NCBI RefSeq assembly: GCF_020165195.1
Contig: NZ_JAIUHR010000003.1
Location: forward strand, 62,001 to 126,000
DNA length: 64,000 nt
Direction: 5' to 3'
Source of the DNA: Mesorhizobium sp. CA14
GTDB lineage: Bacteria > Pseudomonadota > Alphaproteobacteria > Rhizobiales > Rhizobiaceae
The position numbers and the translations under genes were made by a program. Positions 37,360-46,056 of the stretch are shown one piece after another (position 1 is the first letter of the stretch; the number at the start of each line of letters is the position of its first letter). The notes under the pieces were generated by a model. It was not told the origin of the DNA and made no database searches. It saw nothing but the letters and a program-made list of their open reading frames with translations.

Positions 37360-38253
37360 CTATCCTGCGCGCCGCATCGTCTGCAGGATCGTCTCGTCGC
37401 GCTCGACATTGAGCTTGCTTTCGAAGGCGAAATGCCGATCCCTGTCCCGCAGCGCGGACGTCGAGGCGTCGCCGCGCCGGATTTTCTGGTCGAGGTCGGC
37501 GAGAGATCGCGACCAATAGTGGTTGATCCTCAATATATCGAACTGGGGAGGCATGCCGGGCGCGATGGTCCGTCGACGGGTATCCATCCCTTCACCGGAC
37601 AGGAATTTCGACTGATGGACGCCCACCCTGTAGACCATGCGCGGGTTGAGGATTGTCTTGACCGTCGTGATGTCCGGCCCGGCTCGCATCATATAGGCCT
37701 CGACCACTGGCCGTTCCGGCCGCTCGACATGGCCGGAGGAGCCATAGAAAGCTTGCCATACGCAAACGCCTGGCAGATCGCGATACTCCCTCAGAACCGA
37801 GGGTACGTCACGTCCGTCGGGCGCGAAAAGAAACTCATCGACGTCGAAGAATCCGATCCACAACGCTTCACGCCAGCGCCTGCGGATACAGTCCCTATAA
37901 GCCGACAGCTGCCCCACCGGCCGCGGCCAGTCGACCAGCGTAACCAGCCCCTCCTGGATGAACGGATTCAATACGGCTTTGAAGTCATCGGTCGAGAAGT
38001 TGTTGTAGAGATAGAAATGCTCAAATCCCACATTCTGGTGGAACCTGATCCATTCGGCCAGGAACGGCGCTTCCTCGCGGAAGATGGCGCAGGCCGTCAG
38101 CTTGTATCGGGGCGCCCTCGACACCGCCCGATCGCGCATCCTCGCGCGCATGATAAGCGGCATGCGAACAAGGGTCTTAAGAGATTTCTTGAAGTTTTTC
38201 AATGCAGTACCTAAGCGGTCGAGCTTGGCTGCCACGGCGCCATGGGCTCGCAA
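37360..38253 (-). CDS. Glycosyltransferase family 92-type protein
   Basis: A 297-residue protein with a GT92 (DUF23) core: KLTACAIFREEAPFLAEWIRFH, FEHFYLYNNFSTDDF and a DXD-type metal site in WIGFFDVDEFLF. The family transfers galactose or other hexoses; here the acceptor is unknown. No membrane helix is obvious. The TTG start lies only 3 bp after the DUF2093 stop, with GGGGATAGG nearby; a GTG 24 bp into the frame is the alternative. It converges on lpxK with 27 bp between. Confidence 0.78.
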   Translation of the reverse strand: MRAHGAVAAKLDRLGTALKNFKKSLKTLVRMPLIMRARMRDRAVSRAPRYKLTACAIFREEAPFLAEWIRFHQNVGFEHFYLYNNFSTDDFKAVLNPFIQEGLVTLVDWPRPVGQLSAYRDCIRRRWREALWIGFFDVDEFLFAPDGRDVPSVLREYRDLPGVCVWQAFYGSSGHVERPERPVVEAYMMRAGPDITTVKTILNPRMVYRVGVHQSKFLSGEGMDTRRRTIAPGMPPQFDILRINHYWSRSLADLDQKIRRGDASTSALRDRDRHFAFESKLNVERDETILQTMRRAG

Positions 38254-38256
38254 GAC

Positions 38257-38490
38257 CTATCCCCGCTTGCGCAATTCCGGGTGCATCTCGATCTCGCGGG
38301 CAAGCGAGACCGCCGCGTTCACATAGGGTTCCTGCCGCGCGACGCTCCAATATTTGAGCTCGTCGAGCGGAATGTTCTCGCCCGTCACCGCGCAGCGCAC
38401 GAAGGAACCGGGACTGGTGACCTGGAAGTCGCCGTCGAGGTAGCGGATCCGGGCTTCCCTGCCGCCCGGGCCTTCGAAACGGTTCATCAT
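38257..38490 (-). CDS. DUF2093 protein
   Basis: About 77 residues of the DUF2093 family: EARIRYLDGDFQVTSPGSFV, then RCAVTGENIPLDELKYWSV and a C-terminal SLAREIEMHPELRKRG. It has a beta-rich, zinc-ribbon-like look, but only one Cys. Function unknown. It is usually found near lpxK in Hyphomicrobiales, which fits here. The double ATG at 38490 is chosen as the start; a TTG at 38529 would add 13 residues. Confidence 0.75.
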   Translation of the reverse strand: MMNRFEGPGGREARIRYLDGDFQVTSPGSFVRCAVTGENIPLDELKYWSVARQEPYVNAAVSLAREIEMHPELRKRG

Positions 38491-38606
38491 GAAAGGGCGC
38501 TTGCGTTCATCGGGTTTCAATCGCCACAAATCGCCGGCAACGTCAAGCTTGACGCAATGCTCATCCAGTATGGCTCAAGCGGAAAAATTAATTTCCGGAA
38601 GCCGGC

Positions 38607-39203
38607 ATGGACATCACCTCGACCCGCTTGAACGCACTGATCGGTGAAGCGCTCACCCCGCAGCCGGTGCCATCGCCCAAGGCCGATCCGGCGACGGCGG
38701 CTTTGATCAGGACGTTGGTCCAGCCGCCGGCGCCCTCGACCGGGCAGGCGGCGCAAATCGCGGCCCAGTCGCTGCAAAGCGCGCAGCCGCGCCCTGCCGC
38801 GCAGGCATCACAACGCCTGTCGTCCTCCGAGGCCGAGGATGCCTACCGGGCCGTCATGGAGCTCGATGCCGCCCCCGGCGATGCGCCGGCAAGATCCTCG
38901 ACGGGCAGGGCGGCGATGGATATCGATCAGCCTCCGCGCGGCGTCGCCCACGCAGCGGTCGCCGACAATACGCCCAGGCCCGCGGCTGCGCCGGCATTGT
39001 CCACATTTTCGCCGGCCGTCGCTTCCGCCGCAATGCTGGTCGCGGCCAACGCCAATGCGCCGCAGCCTCGCGGTGCCGCGGTTCGTCCGGCAGGTCACGC
39101 GCCGCGATCCGATTCCGTCGCGGTGTCGCTCTGGACGATATCGGTCGTCACGGCAATCGTCTCGGCCGTGACCGCGACGATCATGGTGCTGTTGCTTCGA
39201 TAA
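38607..39203 (+). CDS. Pro/Ala-rich protein with a C-terminal membrane anchor
   Basis: A 198-residue protein of unknown family. Residues 1 to ~165 are rich in Ala, Pro, Gln and Ser, with little predicted structure apart from one helix around SSEAEDAYRAVMEL. A single hydrophobic helix ends the chain (WTISVVTAIVSAVTATIMVLLLR), so it is tail-anchored in the inner membrane if expressed. GGAAG lies before the ATG. It is convergent with the LysR gene after 6 bp. Codon usage fits the genome. Confidence 0.6.
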   Translation: MDITSTRLNALIGEALTPQPVPSPKADPATAALIRTLVQPPAPSTGQAAQIAAQSLQSAQPRPAAQASQRLSSSEAEDAYRAVMELDAAPGDAPARSSTGRAAMDIDQPPRGVAHAAVADNTPRPAAAPALSTFSPAVASAAMLVAANANAPQPRGAAVRPAGHAPRSDSVAVSLWTISVVTAIVSAVTATIMVLLLR

Positions 39204-39209
39204 GCTCGC

Positions 39210-40142
39210 TCAGACGTCGTCCTGAAGGAAAGCCTCGAGCTTTTCCGGAGCAAGCCCTGCCTGTTCTGCAATGCGCCTGGCAAGGTCAGCCGCAGCCGCG
39301 CGCGGCCGGCCGACCGGGCGGTCCATCCAGTAAGACACCGGATTGAGCGTAACGCGCTCGTCGACGGCAACGATGCGGCCGGATTGGAGCTGGTCTGCCG
39401 TCAGCGGCGGCCGCGCCAGCGCAATGCCCAGCCCATGCGCCGCCGCGTCCAGCACCAGATTGTAGTCCTCGAAACGCCTGTCCTGCGGACGCGGGCGATA
39501 ATCGACGTCTTGTGCGGTGAACCACGCGCGCCATGCGGACGCGTCGGAATCGTTGATCAGCGGGAACTTCAGCAGCCGCGCAGGATCGCCACGCCCGATC
39601 TCCTTGGCGAGCTCCGGCGAGGCGATCGGGAAAATATGCTCCTCGAAAAGCTGCACCGAGATGCGGCCGGGAATACGGCCGCGCCCGCAGCGCACCGAAA
39701 GGTCTATCCCTTCGTCGGCGAGATCGGCCTGGCGGTTGTCGACGTCGAGCACGATGCGCAGCTTGGTCGGATGGTTCTCGAGCGCCGCCATGCGCGGCAT
39801 CAGCCACAGCCCGCTCACTGACGGGATGGAGGCCAGCCGCACCACGGCCGTGCCGCGCGGCTCGACCCAGCGGTCGGAGTTGAACGAGATCAGCGCGAAG
39901 GCTTCGGCGGTCCTCAGATGCAGGCGGTTGCCTTCGATCGTCAACGTCACGCCGCGCGCGTTGCGCTCGAACACTTTCAAGCCAAGCCAGTCCTCCAGCT
40001 TGGCGATCTGGCGGCTCACGGCGCCATGGGTGAGGTTGAGCTTTTCGGCCGCCGCGGAAAAACTCCCTGTTCGCGCCGCCGCATCGAAGGCGCGCAGGGT
40101 TTCCAGCGGCAGTATCTGGTCAGAGCTGTGATCCATCCTCAC
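39210..40142 (-). CDS. LysR-family regulator (GcvA-like)
   Basis: A 310-residue LysR regulator. The HTH (residues ~12-70) reads LETLRAFDAAARTGSFSAAAEKLNLTHGAVSRQIAKLE in part, followed by the linker helix and an effector-binding domain (VRLASIPSVSGLWLMPRM; AHGLGIALARPPL). The HTH wording places it with GcvA/AmpR-like regulators. It is divergent from the EamA transporter gene and probably controls it. GTG 40142 has AAGG upstream; ATG 40136 is an alternative. Confidence 0.88.
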   Translation of the reverse strand: MRMDHSSDQILPLETLRAFDAAARTGSFSAAAEKLNLTHGAVSRQIAKLEDWLGLKVFERNARGVTLTIEGNRLHLRTAEAFALISFNSDRWVEPRGTAVVRLASIPSVSGLWLMPRMAALENHPTKLRIVLDVDNRQADLADEGIDLSVRCGRGRIPGRISVQLFEEHIFPIASPELAKEIGRGDPARLLKFPLINDSDASAWRAWFTAQDVDYRPRPQDRRFEDYNLVLDAAAHGLGIALARPPLTADQLQSGRIVAVDERVTLNPVSYWMDRPVGRPRAAAADLARRIAEQAGLAPEKLEAFLQDDV

Positions 40143-40226
40143 AGCTGACCTTCGAATTGGTCGTTTGTCAATTAGCCGGCAATGGCGTTCTCTGCATCCA
40201 TGACGCAGAAAGACGAGGCTACGACA

Positions 40227-41120
40227 ATGAGCGCTTACACCGGCACGTTGAATGAGACACAGCGCATGGACACCGCCGCAGCGATCGCGGTGACGTTGAC
40301 GGTTATCGGCTGGGCCTCGGCCTTCCCGGCGATCCGCGCCGGCCTTGCCGCCTTCCAGCCGCTGGAGCTCGGGGCGCTGCGCTTTGCCATCGCGGCGGTT
40401 CCGGCCGCCCTATTTCTCGCCGTGAAGCGCCCGGCGCTGCCCAGGATCGACGAGCTGTGGCGCTTCGGCTTCGGCGGCGCCATCTTCGTCGCGCTCTACA
40501 CCGCCATGCTCAATTTCGGCGAGCTGACCGTCTCGGCGGGCGCGGCCGGCTTCATCATCAATGTCAGCCCGATCTTCACGGCCATCATGGCGATGGCCCT
40601 GCTCGGCGAGCGCTTCTCAGGGCTCGCCTGGCTGGGCACCGTCATTTCCTTCGCCGGCATCGGCATCATTGCGGTCGCCGACGGGCATGGCCTGCATTTC
40701 AACGCCGGCGCGCTGCTGGTGTTGGGTTCCGCGCTCTGCTCCGCCGTCAACACCATTGTCCAGAAACCGCTCTTTGCCCGCCATCATCCGCTGACGATAT
40801 CCGCTTCCAACATGGTGCTCGGTGCGCTCTGCCTGTCACCCTTTCTGCCGGAAGCGTTTTCGCAGGCGGCGGTCGCTGACACCGCCGGTCTTGGCGCCGT
40901 CATCTATCTCGGCATTGTGCCCTCGTTGATCGCCTATGCCGCCTGGGCGACCGCGCTGTCGCGCCTGCCCGCCGCGCGCGCCTCGAACTTCCTCTATCTC
41001 GTCTCGCCGACCTCCGCCTTGATCGGCTTCTTCTGGCTGGGCGAAGTGCCGTCGCTGCTCGGCATCCTCGGCGGCGCGCTGGCGCTGGGCGGCGTAATCG
41101 TGGTGAATTTGAAACGGTAA
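40227..41120 (+). CDS. EamA/DMT-family transporter
   Basis: About 297 residues with ten predicted helices, arranged as two EamA repeats. The first repeat spans about residues 10-135 (AAIAVTLTVIGWASAFPAIRAGL at its start). The second starts near LHFNAGALLVLGSALCSAVNTI. Such exporters move amino acids or metabolites out of the cell; the substrate is unknown. ATG 40227 is chosen; in-frame ATGs at 40182 and 40200 are possible. It is divergent from the LysR gene and followed by a clear terminator. Confidence 0.85.
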   Translation: MSAYTGTLNETQRMDTAAAIAVTLTVIGWASAFPAIRAGLAAFQPLELGALRFAIAAVPAALFLAVKRPALPRIDELWRFGFGGAIFVALYTAMLNFGELTVSAGAAGFIINVSPIFTAIMAMALLGERFSGLAWLGTVISFAGIGIIAVADGHGLHFNAGALLVLGSALCSAVNTIVQKPLFARHHPLTISASNMVLGALCLSPFLPEAFSQAAVADTAGLGAVIYLGIVPSLIAYAAWATALSRLPAARASNFLYLVSPTSALIGFFWLGEVPSLLGILGGALALGGVIVVNLKR

Positions 41121-41145
41121 GCCGCGGGCTGAATAGCCTTAACTC

Positions 41146-41177
41146 AAGAAAGAGCCGCTTCGAGCGGCTCCTTTCTT
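41146..41177 (+). terminator. Intrinsic terminator after the EamA gene
   Basis: AAGAAAGAGCCGCT (41146-41159), loop TCG, AGCGGCTCCTTTCTT (41163-41177). The stem is complementary apart from one bulged base and ends in a T-rich arm. It lies 25 bp after the stop. Confidence 0.75.
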
Positions 41178-41302
41178 GCCCCCTCATCCGGCCGCTTCGC
41201 GGCCACCTTCTCCCCGCCGGGGAGAAGAGGTTGGCGCCGACGCTGAAAGTCTCCTCTCCTCACCGGGGAGAGGTCGGCCGAGCGAAGCGGAGGCTGGGTG
41301 AA
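41178..41302. repeat. Intergenic palindromic element between convergent genes
   Basis: A G/C-rich element containing CCCCTCATCCGGCCGCTTCG, then CTCCCCGCCGGGGAG and CTCTCCTCACCGGGGAGAG hairpins, ending near GCTGGGTGAAGGG. It is related in composition to the element at 4791 (CTCATCC...CCTTCTCCCC) but not to the copies at 43.3, 48.9 and 58.4 kb. It abuts the 3' end of mutL. Confidence 0.65.
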
Positions 41303-41314
41303 GGGCTTTGGCGC

Positions 41315-43183
41315 TCACCGCCGCCCGAACAGCCTTTCGATATCCGCGAGCTTGAGCTCGATATAGGTCGGACGGCCATGGTTGCAGGTGCCGGAGCCGG
41401 GCGTCGCCTCCATCTGGCGCAGCAGCGCGTTCATCTCCTCGGCCTTGAGCAGGCGCCCTGACCGCACCGAGCCGTGGCAGGCCATGGTGGCGGCTATTCT
41501 GTCCAGCCGCTCCTTCAACGTCTCGACGGTGTCGTTGTCGGCAATCTCGTCGGCGAGGTCGCGCACGAGTTGCTGCACATTGGTCTCGCCGAGCATCGAG
41601 GGCGTCTCGCGCACCGCCACGGCGCCGGGACCGAAGCGTTCGAGGCCGAGGCCGAATCTGGCGAGCGTCTCGGAATGCATCGCCAGCCGCTCTGCATCCT
41701 CTTCCGGCAGGTCGACGATCTCGGGCAAAAGCAGCATCTGCGACGGCACCGCGCGCGAATGCAGCGCATTCTTCAGCGCCTCGTAGACCAGCCGCTCATG
41801 CGCGGCATGCTGGTCGACGATGACGAGCGAATCTCTGGTCTGGGCGACGATATAGTTCTCATGCACCTGCGCGCGCGCCGCGCCCAGCACCATACCGAGC
41901 AGCGCTTCAGTCGGCTCGGCCATGCCGGCGCGGACATCGGCGCTGGCGAGCGGGCCGGTGTCGAAGGCCGCCTGGTCGCTCTCCGCAAAGCCGTTTCGTG
42001 GCGCCCGTGCTTCGCCCATTTCGAGCGGCCGCTGCGCCGAGCGCAACGGATCGAAGCCTCCCGAGCCGGAAGCGTAATAAGCGGCCTCGTAGCTGCGATG
42101 GCCGTTGGCCGGGCCGGGATGCGCGTAGGGCGTAGCCCCCGGCCGGAATGCCGCCATCATGCCGGCGGCACCCGTCGTCGCCGCGCGGATGCCCGCGGCG
42201 GCCAGCGCCTCGCGGATGGCGCCGACGATCAGCCCGCGCACCAGGCCGGGATCGCGGAAACGCACATCGGCCTTGGCGGGATGGACGTTGACGTCGACAG
42301 TCGAGGGGTCAAGCGACAGGAAGAGCACCGTCACCGCATGCCGGTCTCGCGGCAGCACGTCGGCGAAGGCGCCGCGGATAGCGCCGGCGATCAGCTTGTC
42401 ACGCACCGGCCGCCCATTGACATAGGCATATTGCTGCAGCGCATTAGCGCGTGTGTAGGACGGGATCGAAACGTGACCTGCGAGGTGAACTCCCTCCCGC
42501 GCGGCATCGATGGCAATGGCATTGTCCGGGAAATCCTTGCCCATCACTTGCGCGACGCGGGCAAGCCGGCCCTCCGGCGTGTCGCTGGTTGCCGGCAGTT
42601 CCAGCGTCGAGCGGTCGGCGCCGGTCAGCGTGAAGCGGACAGCCGGAAAGGCGATGGCAATGCGCTTCACCACGTCGCTGGTGGCCGAGCTTTCGGCGCG
42701 CTCGCCCTTCATGAATTTCAGCCTGGCCGGCGTCGCGAAGAAGAGGTCGCGCACCTCGACCGTGGTGCCGCGGTTCGCTGCCGCCGGCTTCACCGCCGAG
42801 ACACGCCCGCCGTCGATGCCGATCTCGGCCGCGCTGTCGCCGCCGGCCGTGCGCGAGCGGATCGACAGCCGCGCGACGGAACCGATCGAGGGAAGCGCCT
42901 CGCCGCGGAAGCCGAGGGAACGGATATCGTGGATGTCGTGGGAGAGCTTCGAGGTGCAGTGCCGCGCGACCGCCAGCGCCAGTTCCTGTTCGGGAATGCC
43001 CGAGCCGTCATCGGTGACGCGGATCAGATTGAGCCCGCCACCCGCCGTGACGACTTCGACGCGCGATGCGCCGGCATCAAGCGCATTCTCGACCAGTTCC
43101 TTCACCACGCTCGCTGGACGCTCGATGACCTCGCCGGCAGCGATCTGATTGATCATCGTTTCGGAAAGCTGGCGGATGGGCAT
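41315..43183 (-). CDS. mutL: DNA mismatch repair protein MutL
   Basis: About 622 residues. The N-terminal GHKL ATPase shows [20 protein letters not shown] and [11 protein letters not shown] Pro/Ala-rich linker (about residues 330-430) precedes the C-terminal dimerisation domain. This carries the endonuclease motif [12 protein letters not shown] (the DQHAx2Ex4E form), plus the later ACHGSVRSG and CNHGRPT, so it should be an incising MutL. ATG 43183 ([18 protein letters not shown]) is standard; a frame 36 bp longer is rejected. Confidence 0.95.
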   Translation of the reverse strand: MPIRQLSETMINQIAAGEVIERPASVVKELVENALDAGASRVEVVTAGGGLNLIRVTDDGSGIPEQELALAVARHCTSKLSHDIHDIRSLGFRGEALPSIGSVARLSIRSRTAGGDSAAEIGIDGGRVSAVKPAAANRGTTVEVRDLFFATPARLKFMKGERAESSATSDVVKRIAIAFPAVRFTLTGADRSTLELPATSDTPEGRLARVAQVMGKDFPDNAIAIDAAREGVHLAGHVSIPSYTRANALQQYAYVNGRPVRDKLIAGAIRGAFADVLPRDRHAVTVLFLSLDPSTVDVNVHPAKADVRFRDPGLVRGLIVGAIREALAAAGIRAATTGAAGMMAAFRPGATPYAHPGPANGHRSYEAAYYASGSGGFDPLRSAQRPLEMGEARAPRNGFAESDQAAFDTGPLASADVRAGMAEPTEALLGMVLGAARAQVHENYIVAQTRDSLVIVDQHAAHERLVYEALKNALHSRAVPSQMLLLPEIVDLPEEDAERLAMHSETLARFGLGLERFGPGAVAVRETPSMLGETNVQQLVRDLADEIADNDTVETLKERLDRIAATMACHGSVRSGRLLKAEEMNALLRQMEATPGSGTCNHGRPTYIELKLADIERLFGRR

Positions 43184-43254
43184 GAGGCGATTATAGGCGG
43201 ATTCGGATGGCGTGGGCAAAAGCTGCGCGTATTATGGAGAGGCTAGCGGGACAG

Positions 43255-43410
43255 CACCCCCCTCTGGCCTGCCGGCCATCTCCCCCGCAAGGGGGGAGAT
43301 TGGCTGTGTCATCGCCTCGCTCTTCTGCAACGTACGAGATTGGCGAGGGCCTGCGTCAAGTCTGATCTCCCCCCTTGCGGGGGAGATGTCCGGCAGGACA
43401 GAGGGGGGTG
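43255..43410. repeat. Large palindromic element, family 1 copy 1
   Basis: A perfect 24-bp inverted repeat, 43277-43300 against 43365-43388 (CATCTCCCCC...GGGGGGAGAT), with outer arms CACCCCCCTCTG and CAGAGGGGGGTG. The central ~64 bp differ from the other copies. Related copies lie at 48901-49112 and 58417-58594. It separates mutL from the LysR gene. Confidence 0.85.
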
Positions 43411-43449
43411 TGAAGGATCGCTACGACGGCAATTGCCCGACGATGCAAT

Positions 43450-44352
43450 CTAAGCCTGCGCCACAAGCCAGTCCCTCACCCTGCGCGCATTGTCGCTGAG
43501 GTCGCGGTTCTTCGGCCAGATGACATGGAAGCCGATGCCGGTCCGCATCACATGGTCGGTCACCGGCACCAGCAGCCCTGACGCCACCAGCCGCTCGACC
43601 AAATGCCGCCATCCGAGCGAGATGCCTTGTCCCTCCATCACCGCCTGGATCACCAGGGCATAATCGTTGATGCGTAGGCCGCGCTCCGCATTGCGCAGGC
43701 TGGTTCCGGCTGACGCGAACCATTCGTCCCAGTTCGGCGCCTCGCGATAGGGCTCCTCGAGATGGATCAGCCGGTGCGTTGCCAGTTCCTCGACCGTCTT
43801 CGGCTTGCCGAATTTGGCGAGATAGTTCGGGCCTGCGACCGGGAAGATCTCTTCATCGGAGAGCGACAGCGAGTGATAGTCCGGCCAGTCGCGCGGCACG
43901 CCGCCGCGCACCCCGAGAGGAATCCCCTCGGCGATGATGTCGAGGTCGCGGTCGGCGGTCTGGATGCGCAGGTCGATGCCCGGTAGCTCGTCGCGGAACT
44001 GCTGCAGGCGCGGCATCATCCAGAACGAGCCGAAAGCCGTCGAGGCGGCCAACGTCACGTGCCCGCCGGTCGCCTGCAGGCGCAGGTCCTCCGCCGATTT
44101 GCGGATGTGCGACAGGCCGAGCGAGACATCGGCGTGGAAGCGCTCGCCGGCTTCCGTCAGAAGCACCTGGCGGTGGCGCCGCTGGAAGAGCTTGGCGCCG
44201 AGCTGCTCTTCCAGGCCGCGAACGGCATAGGAAACGGCGGCCTGCGTCATGCCGAGCTCGCGCCCGGCGGCGGTGAAGCTCGACAGCCGGCCGGCGGCTT
44301 CGAAGACGATGAGGCTGCCGGCGGAGGGCAGAAGGTGGCGCAGGCTTCGCAT
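43450..44352 (-). CDS. LysR-family regulator (GcvA-like) of the methyltransferase locus
   Basis: A 300-residue LysR protein. The HTH is SLIVFEAAGRLSSFTAAGRELGMTQAAVSYAVRGLEEQ in part, and the effector domain begins GGHVTLAASTAFGSFWMM. It is divergent from the MttB-like gene with 89 bp between. A 15-bp dyad of T-N11-A type overlaps its own start codon, suggesting autorepression and control of the methyltransferase and binding-protein genes. The effector might be a methylated amine or betaine, which is inference from the neighbours. Confidence 0.88.
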   Translation of the reverse strand: MRSLRHLLPSAGSLIVFEAAGRLSSFTAAGRELGMTQAAVSYAVRGLEEQLGAKLFQRRHRQVLLTEAGERFHADVSLGLSHIRKSAEDLRLQATGGHVTLAASTAFGSFWMMPRLQQFRDELPGIDLRIQTADRDLDIIAEGIPLGVRGGVPRDWPDYHSLSLSDEEIFPVAGPNYLAKFGKPKTVEELATHRLIHLEEPYREAPNWDEWFASAGTSLRNAERGLRINDYALVIQAVMEGQGISLGWRHLVERLVASGLLVPVTDHVMRTGIGFHVIWPKNRDLSDNARRVRDWLVAQA

Positions 44353-44365
44353 AAGGTGAACTTAT
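44351..44365. promoter_or_regulatory. LysR-type dyad overlapping the regulator start
   Basis: ATAAG-GTGAA-CTTAT is a perfect 5-bp dyad with five spacer bases. It satisfies the LysR-box form T-N11-A and covers the start codon of the LysR gene on the minus strand. Confidence 0.5.
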
Positions 44366-44441
44366 ACAGAAGATCAGGATTTTCCAGCGTCACAGCCATA
44401 TTTTGCCTCGCTAACGTGAGTGGCGGGAAGAAGGAGCCTCC

Positions 44442-45992
44442 ATGAACGCACCGGCCGTTGAATTGACCGAACAGACCCACCGCCGCGGCGGCGGCCGTCT
44501 TGGCCGCAAGGCACTGAGAACCGCGCCGATCGCGTCCTTCCCGACCCTTGTGCGCAAGATTCCTGCCTATGAGATCGTGCCCGACGAGGCGGTGGAGCTG
44601 ATCCACGAGGAATCACTCAAGATCCTCGAGGAAGTGGGGTGCGAATTCCGCGACGACGGAGCGATCGAGCTCTGGAAAGCGGCCGGCGCCGATGTCAGGC
44701 AAACGCGTGTCCGTATCGACCGCGCGCTGTTGATGGAACTGGTCTCGAAAGTTCCTGCTGAGTTCACGCTCAACGCGCGCAATCCGGAGCGCACCGTGCG
44801 CGTCGGCGGCAAGAACTCGATTTTCGTGCCGATGTATGGCGCGCCCTATGTCCGCGACCTCGACAACAAGCGGCGCTACGGCACGCTCGCCGACCTCAAC
44901 AATTTCCATAAGCTCGCCTACATGGCGCCGGCGCTGCATTCGTCGAGCTCGGTCATTTGCGAGCCGATGGAAATCGCGGTGCCGAAGCGGCACCTGCACA
45001 TCATCCACTCGGCGCTGAAACATTCCGACAAGCCGTTCATGGGCATCGTGACGTCCAAGGAGCGCGCCGAGGACACAATGGCGATGGCCGGTATCGTCTT
45101 CGGCGAGGAGTTCGTGCGCGACAACCCCGTGCTGGTGGCGATCACCAACTGCAATTCGCCGCTGGTCTGGGACGCCACCATGATCGACGCCATGCGGGTC
45201 TATGCGAGCAACAACCAGCCGCTGATCCTGGCGCCTTTCGCGCTCTGCGGCGCCTCGACCTCGGCCTCCGCCGTCGGCGCGGTGGCGCAGGTCAATGCTG
45301 AGGCGCTTGCCGGCGTGGCTTTGACCCAGCTCATCCGGCCCGGCTCGCCGCAGCTCTACGGCCAGTTCATGGTGACCGTCGACATGAAGACTGGCGCGCC
45401 GATGGGCGGCACGCCCGAAGCGGCACAGATGATGTATCTGATGGGCGCGCTGGCTAGGAAATACAAGCTGCCATGGCGCACATCCGGCTTTCATGTCGGC
45501 TCCAAGCTCAATGACGCGCAGGCGGGCTACGAGGCGAACATGCTGATGCATGCCGCGATCCTCTCCGGCGCCAATTACATCTGGCATTCGGCAGGCTGGC
45601 TGGAGGCGGGCCTCACCTGCGGCTATTCGAAATTCGCCACCGACAGCGAGCAGCTGGTCGGCTGGTACAAATATGCTGGCGGCGTTCCCTTCGACGATTT
45701 CAAGGAAGCGATGGCGGCAATCCGCGAGGTCGGCCCGCAAGGGCATTTCCTCGGCACGCAGCATACGCTCGAGCATTTCGAGAGCGCCTTCTTCATGCCC
45801 AACATCATGGACTTCAATTCCTTCGAGCAGTGGAGTGCCGAAGGCGCCAAGGACCACGATACGCGCGGCCTCGAAAAGGCGCGCGCCATGCTCGCCGACT
45901 ACCAGGAGCCGAAACTCGACGAGGGCATCGCCGAGGGTCTCCGGGATTTGATCGCCCGGCGTGAGGAAAAACTGCCGGACAGCGTTAGTTGA
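44442..45992 (+). CDS. MttB-family methyltransferase lacking pyrrolysine
   Basis: A 516-residue member of the trimethylamine methyltransferase family (MttB/MtgB superfamily), with a TIM-barrel core: ESLKILEEVGCEFRDD, DKPFMGIVTSKERAEDTMAMAG and YSKFATDSEQLVGWYKYAGG. True MttB contains pyrrolysine read through UAG; this frame has no internal stop, so it belongs to the non-Pyl group, whose characterised members include glycine betaine:corrinoid methyltransferase. AAGGAG precedes the ATG. No corrinoid protein or activase gene lies nearby. The substrate is probably a quaternary amine or betaine, by inference. Confidence 0.85.
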   Translation: MNAPAVELTEQTHRRGGGRLGRKALRTAPIASFPTLVRKIPAYEIVPDEAVELIHEESLKILEEVGCEFRDDGAIELWKAAGADVRQTRVRIDRALLMELVSKVPAEFTLNARNPERTVRVGGKNSIFVPMYGAPYVRDLDNKRRYGTLADLNNFHKLAYMAPALHSSSSVICEPMEIAVPKRHLHIIHSALKHSDKPFMGIVTSKERAEDTMAMAGIVFGEEFVRDNPVLVAITNCNSPLVWDATMIDAMRVYASNNQPLILAPFALCGASTSASAVGAVAQVNAEALAGVALTQLIRPGSPQLYGQFMVTVDMKTGAPMGGTPEAAQMMYLMGALARKYKLPWRTSGFHVGSKLNDAQAGYEANMLMHAAILSGANYIWHSAGWLEAGLTCGYSKFATDSEQLVGWYKYAGGVPFDDFKEAMAAIREVGPQGHFLGTQHTLEHFESAFFMPNIMDFNSFEQWSAEGAKDHDTRGLEKARAMLADYQEPKLDEGIAEGLRDLIARREEKLPDSVS

Positions 45993-46056
45993 GGGATAGC
46001 TGCGATAGTTGAAACCAACCGGGCGAAGACCTGAAGAAATCAATGGGAGAAAGAGA

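Noticed and set aside
41474..43246. 590-codon plus-strand open frame
   Set aside because: Antisense to mutL.
44442..45992. Pyrrolysine in the MttB homologue
   Set aside because: The frame has no internal TAG, and no Pyl machinery is seen.
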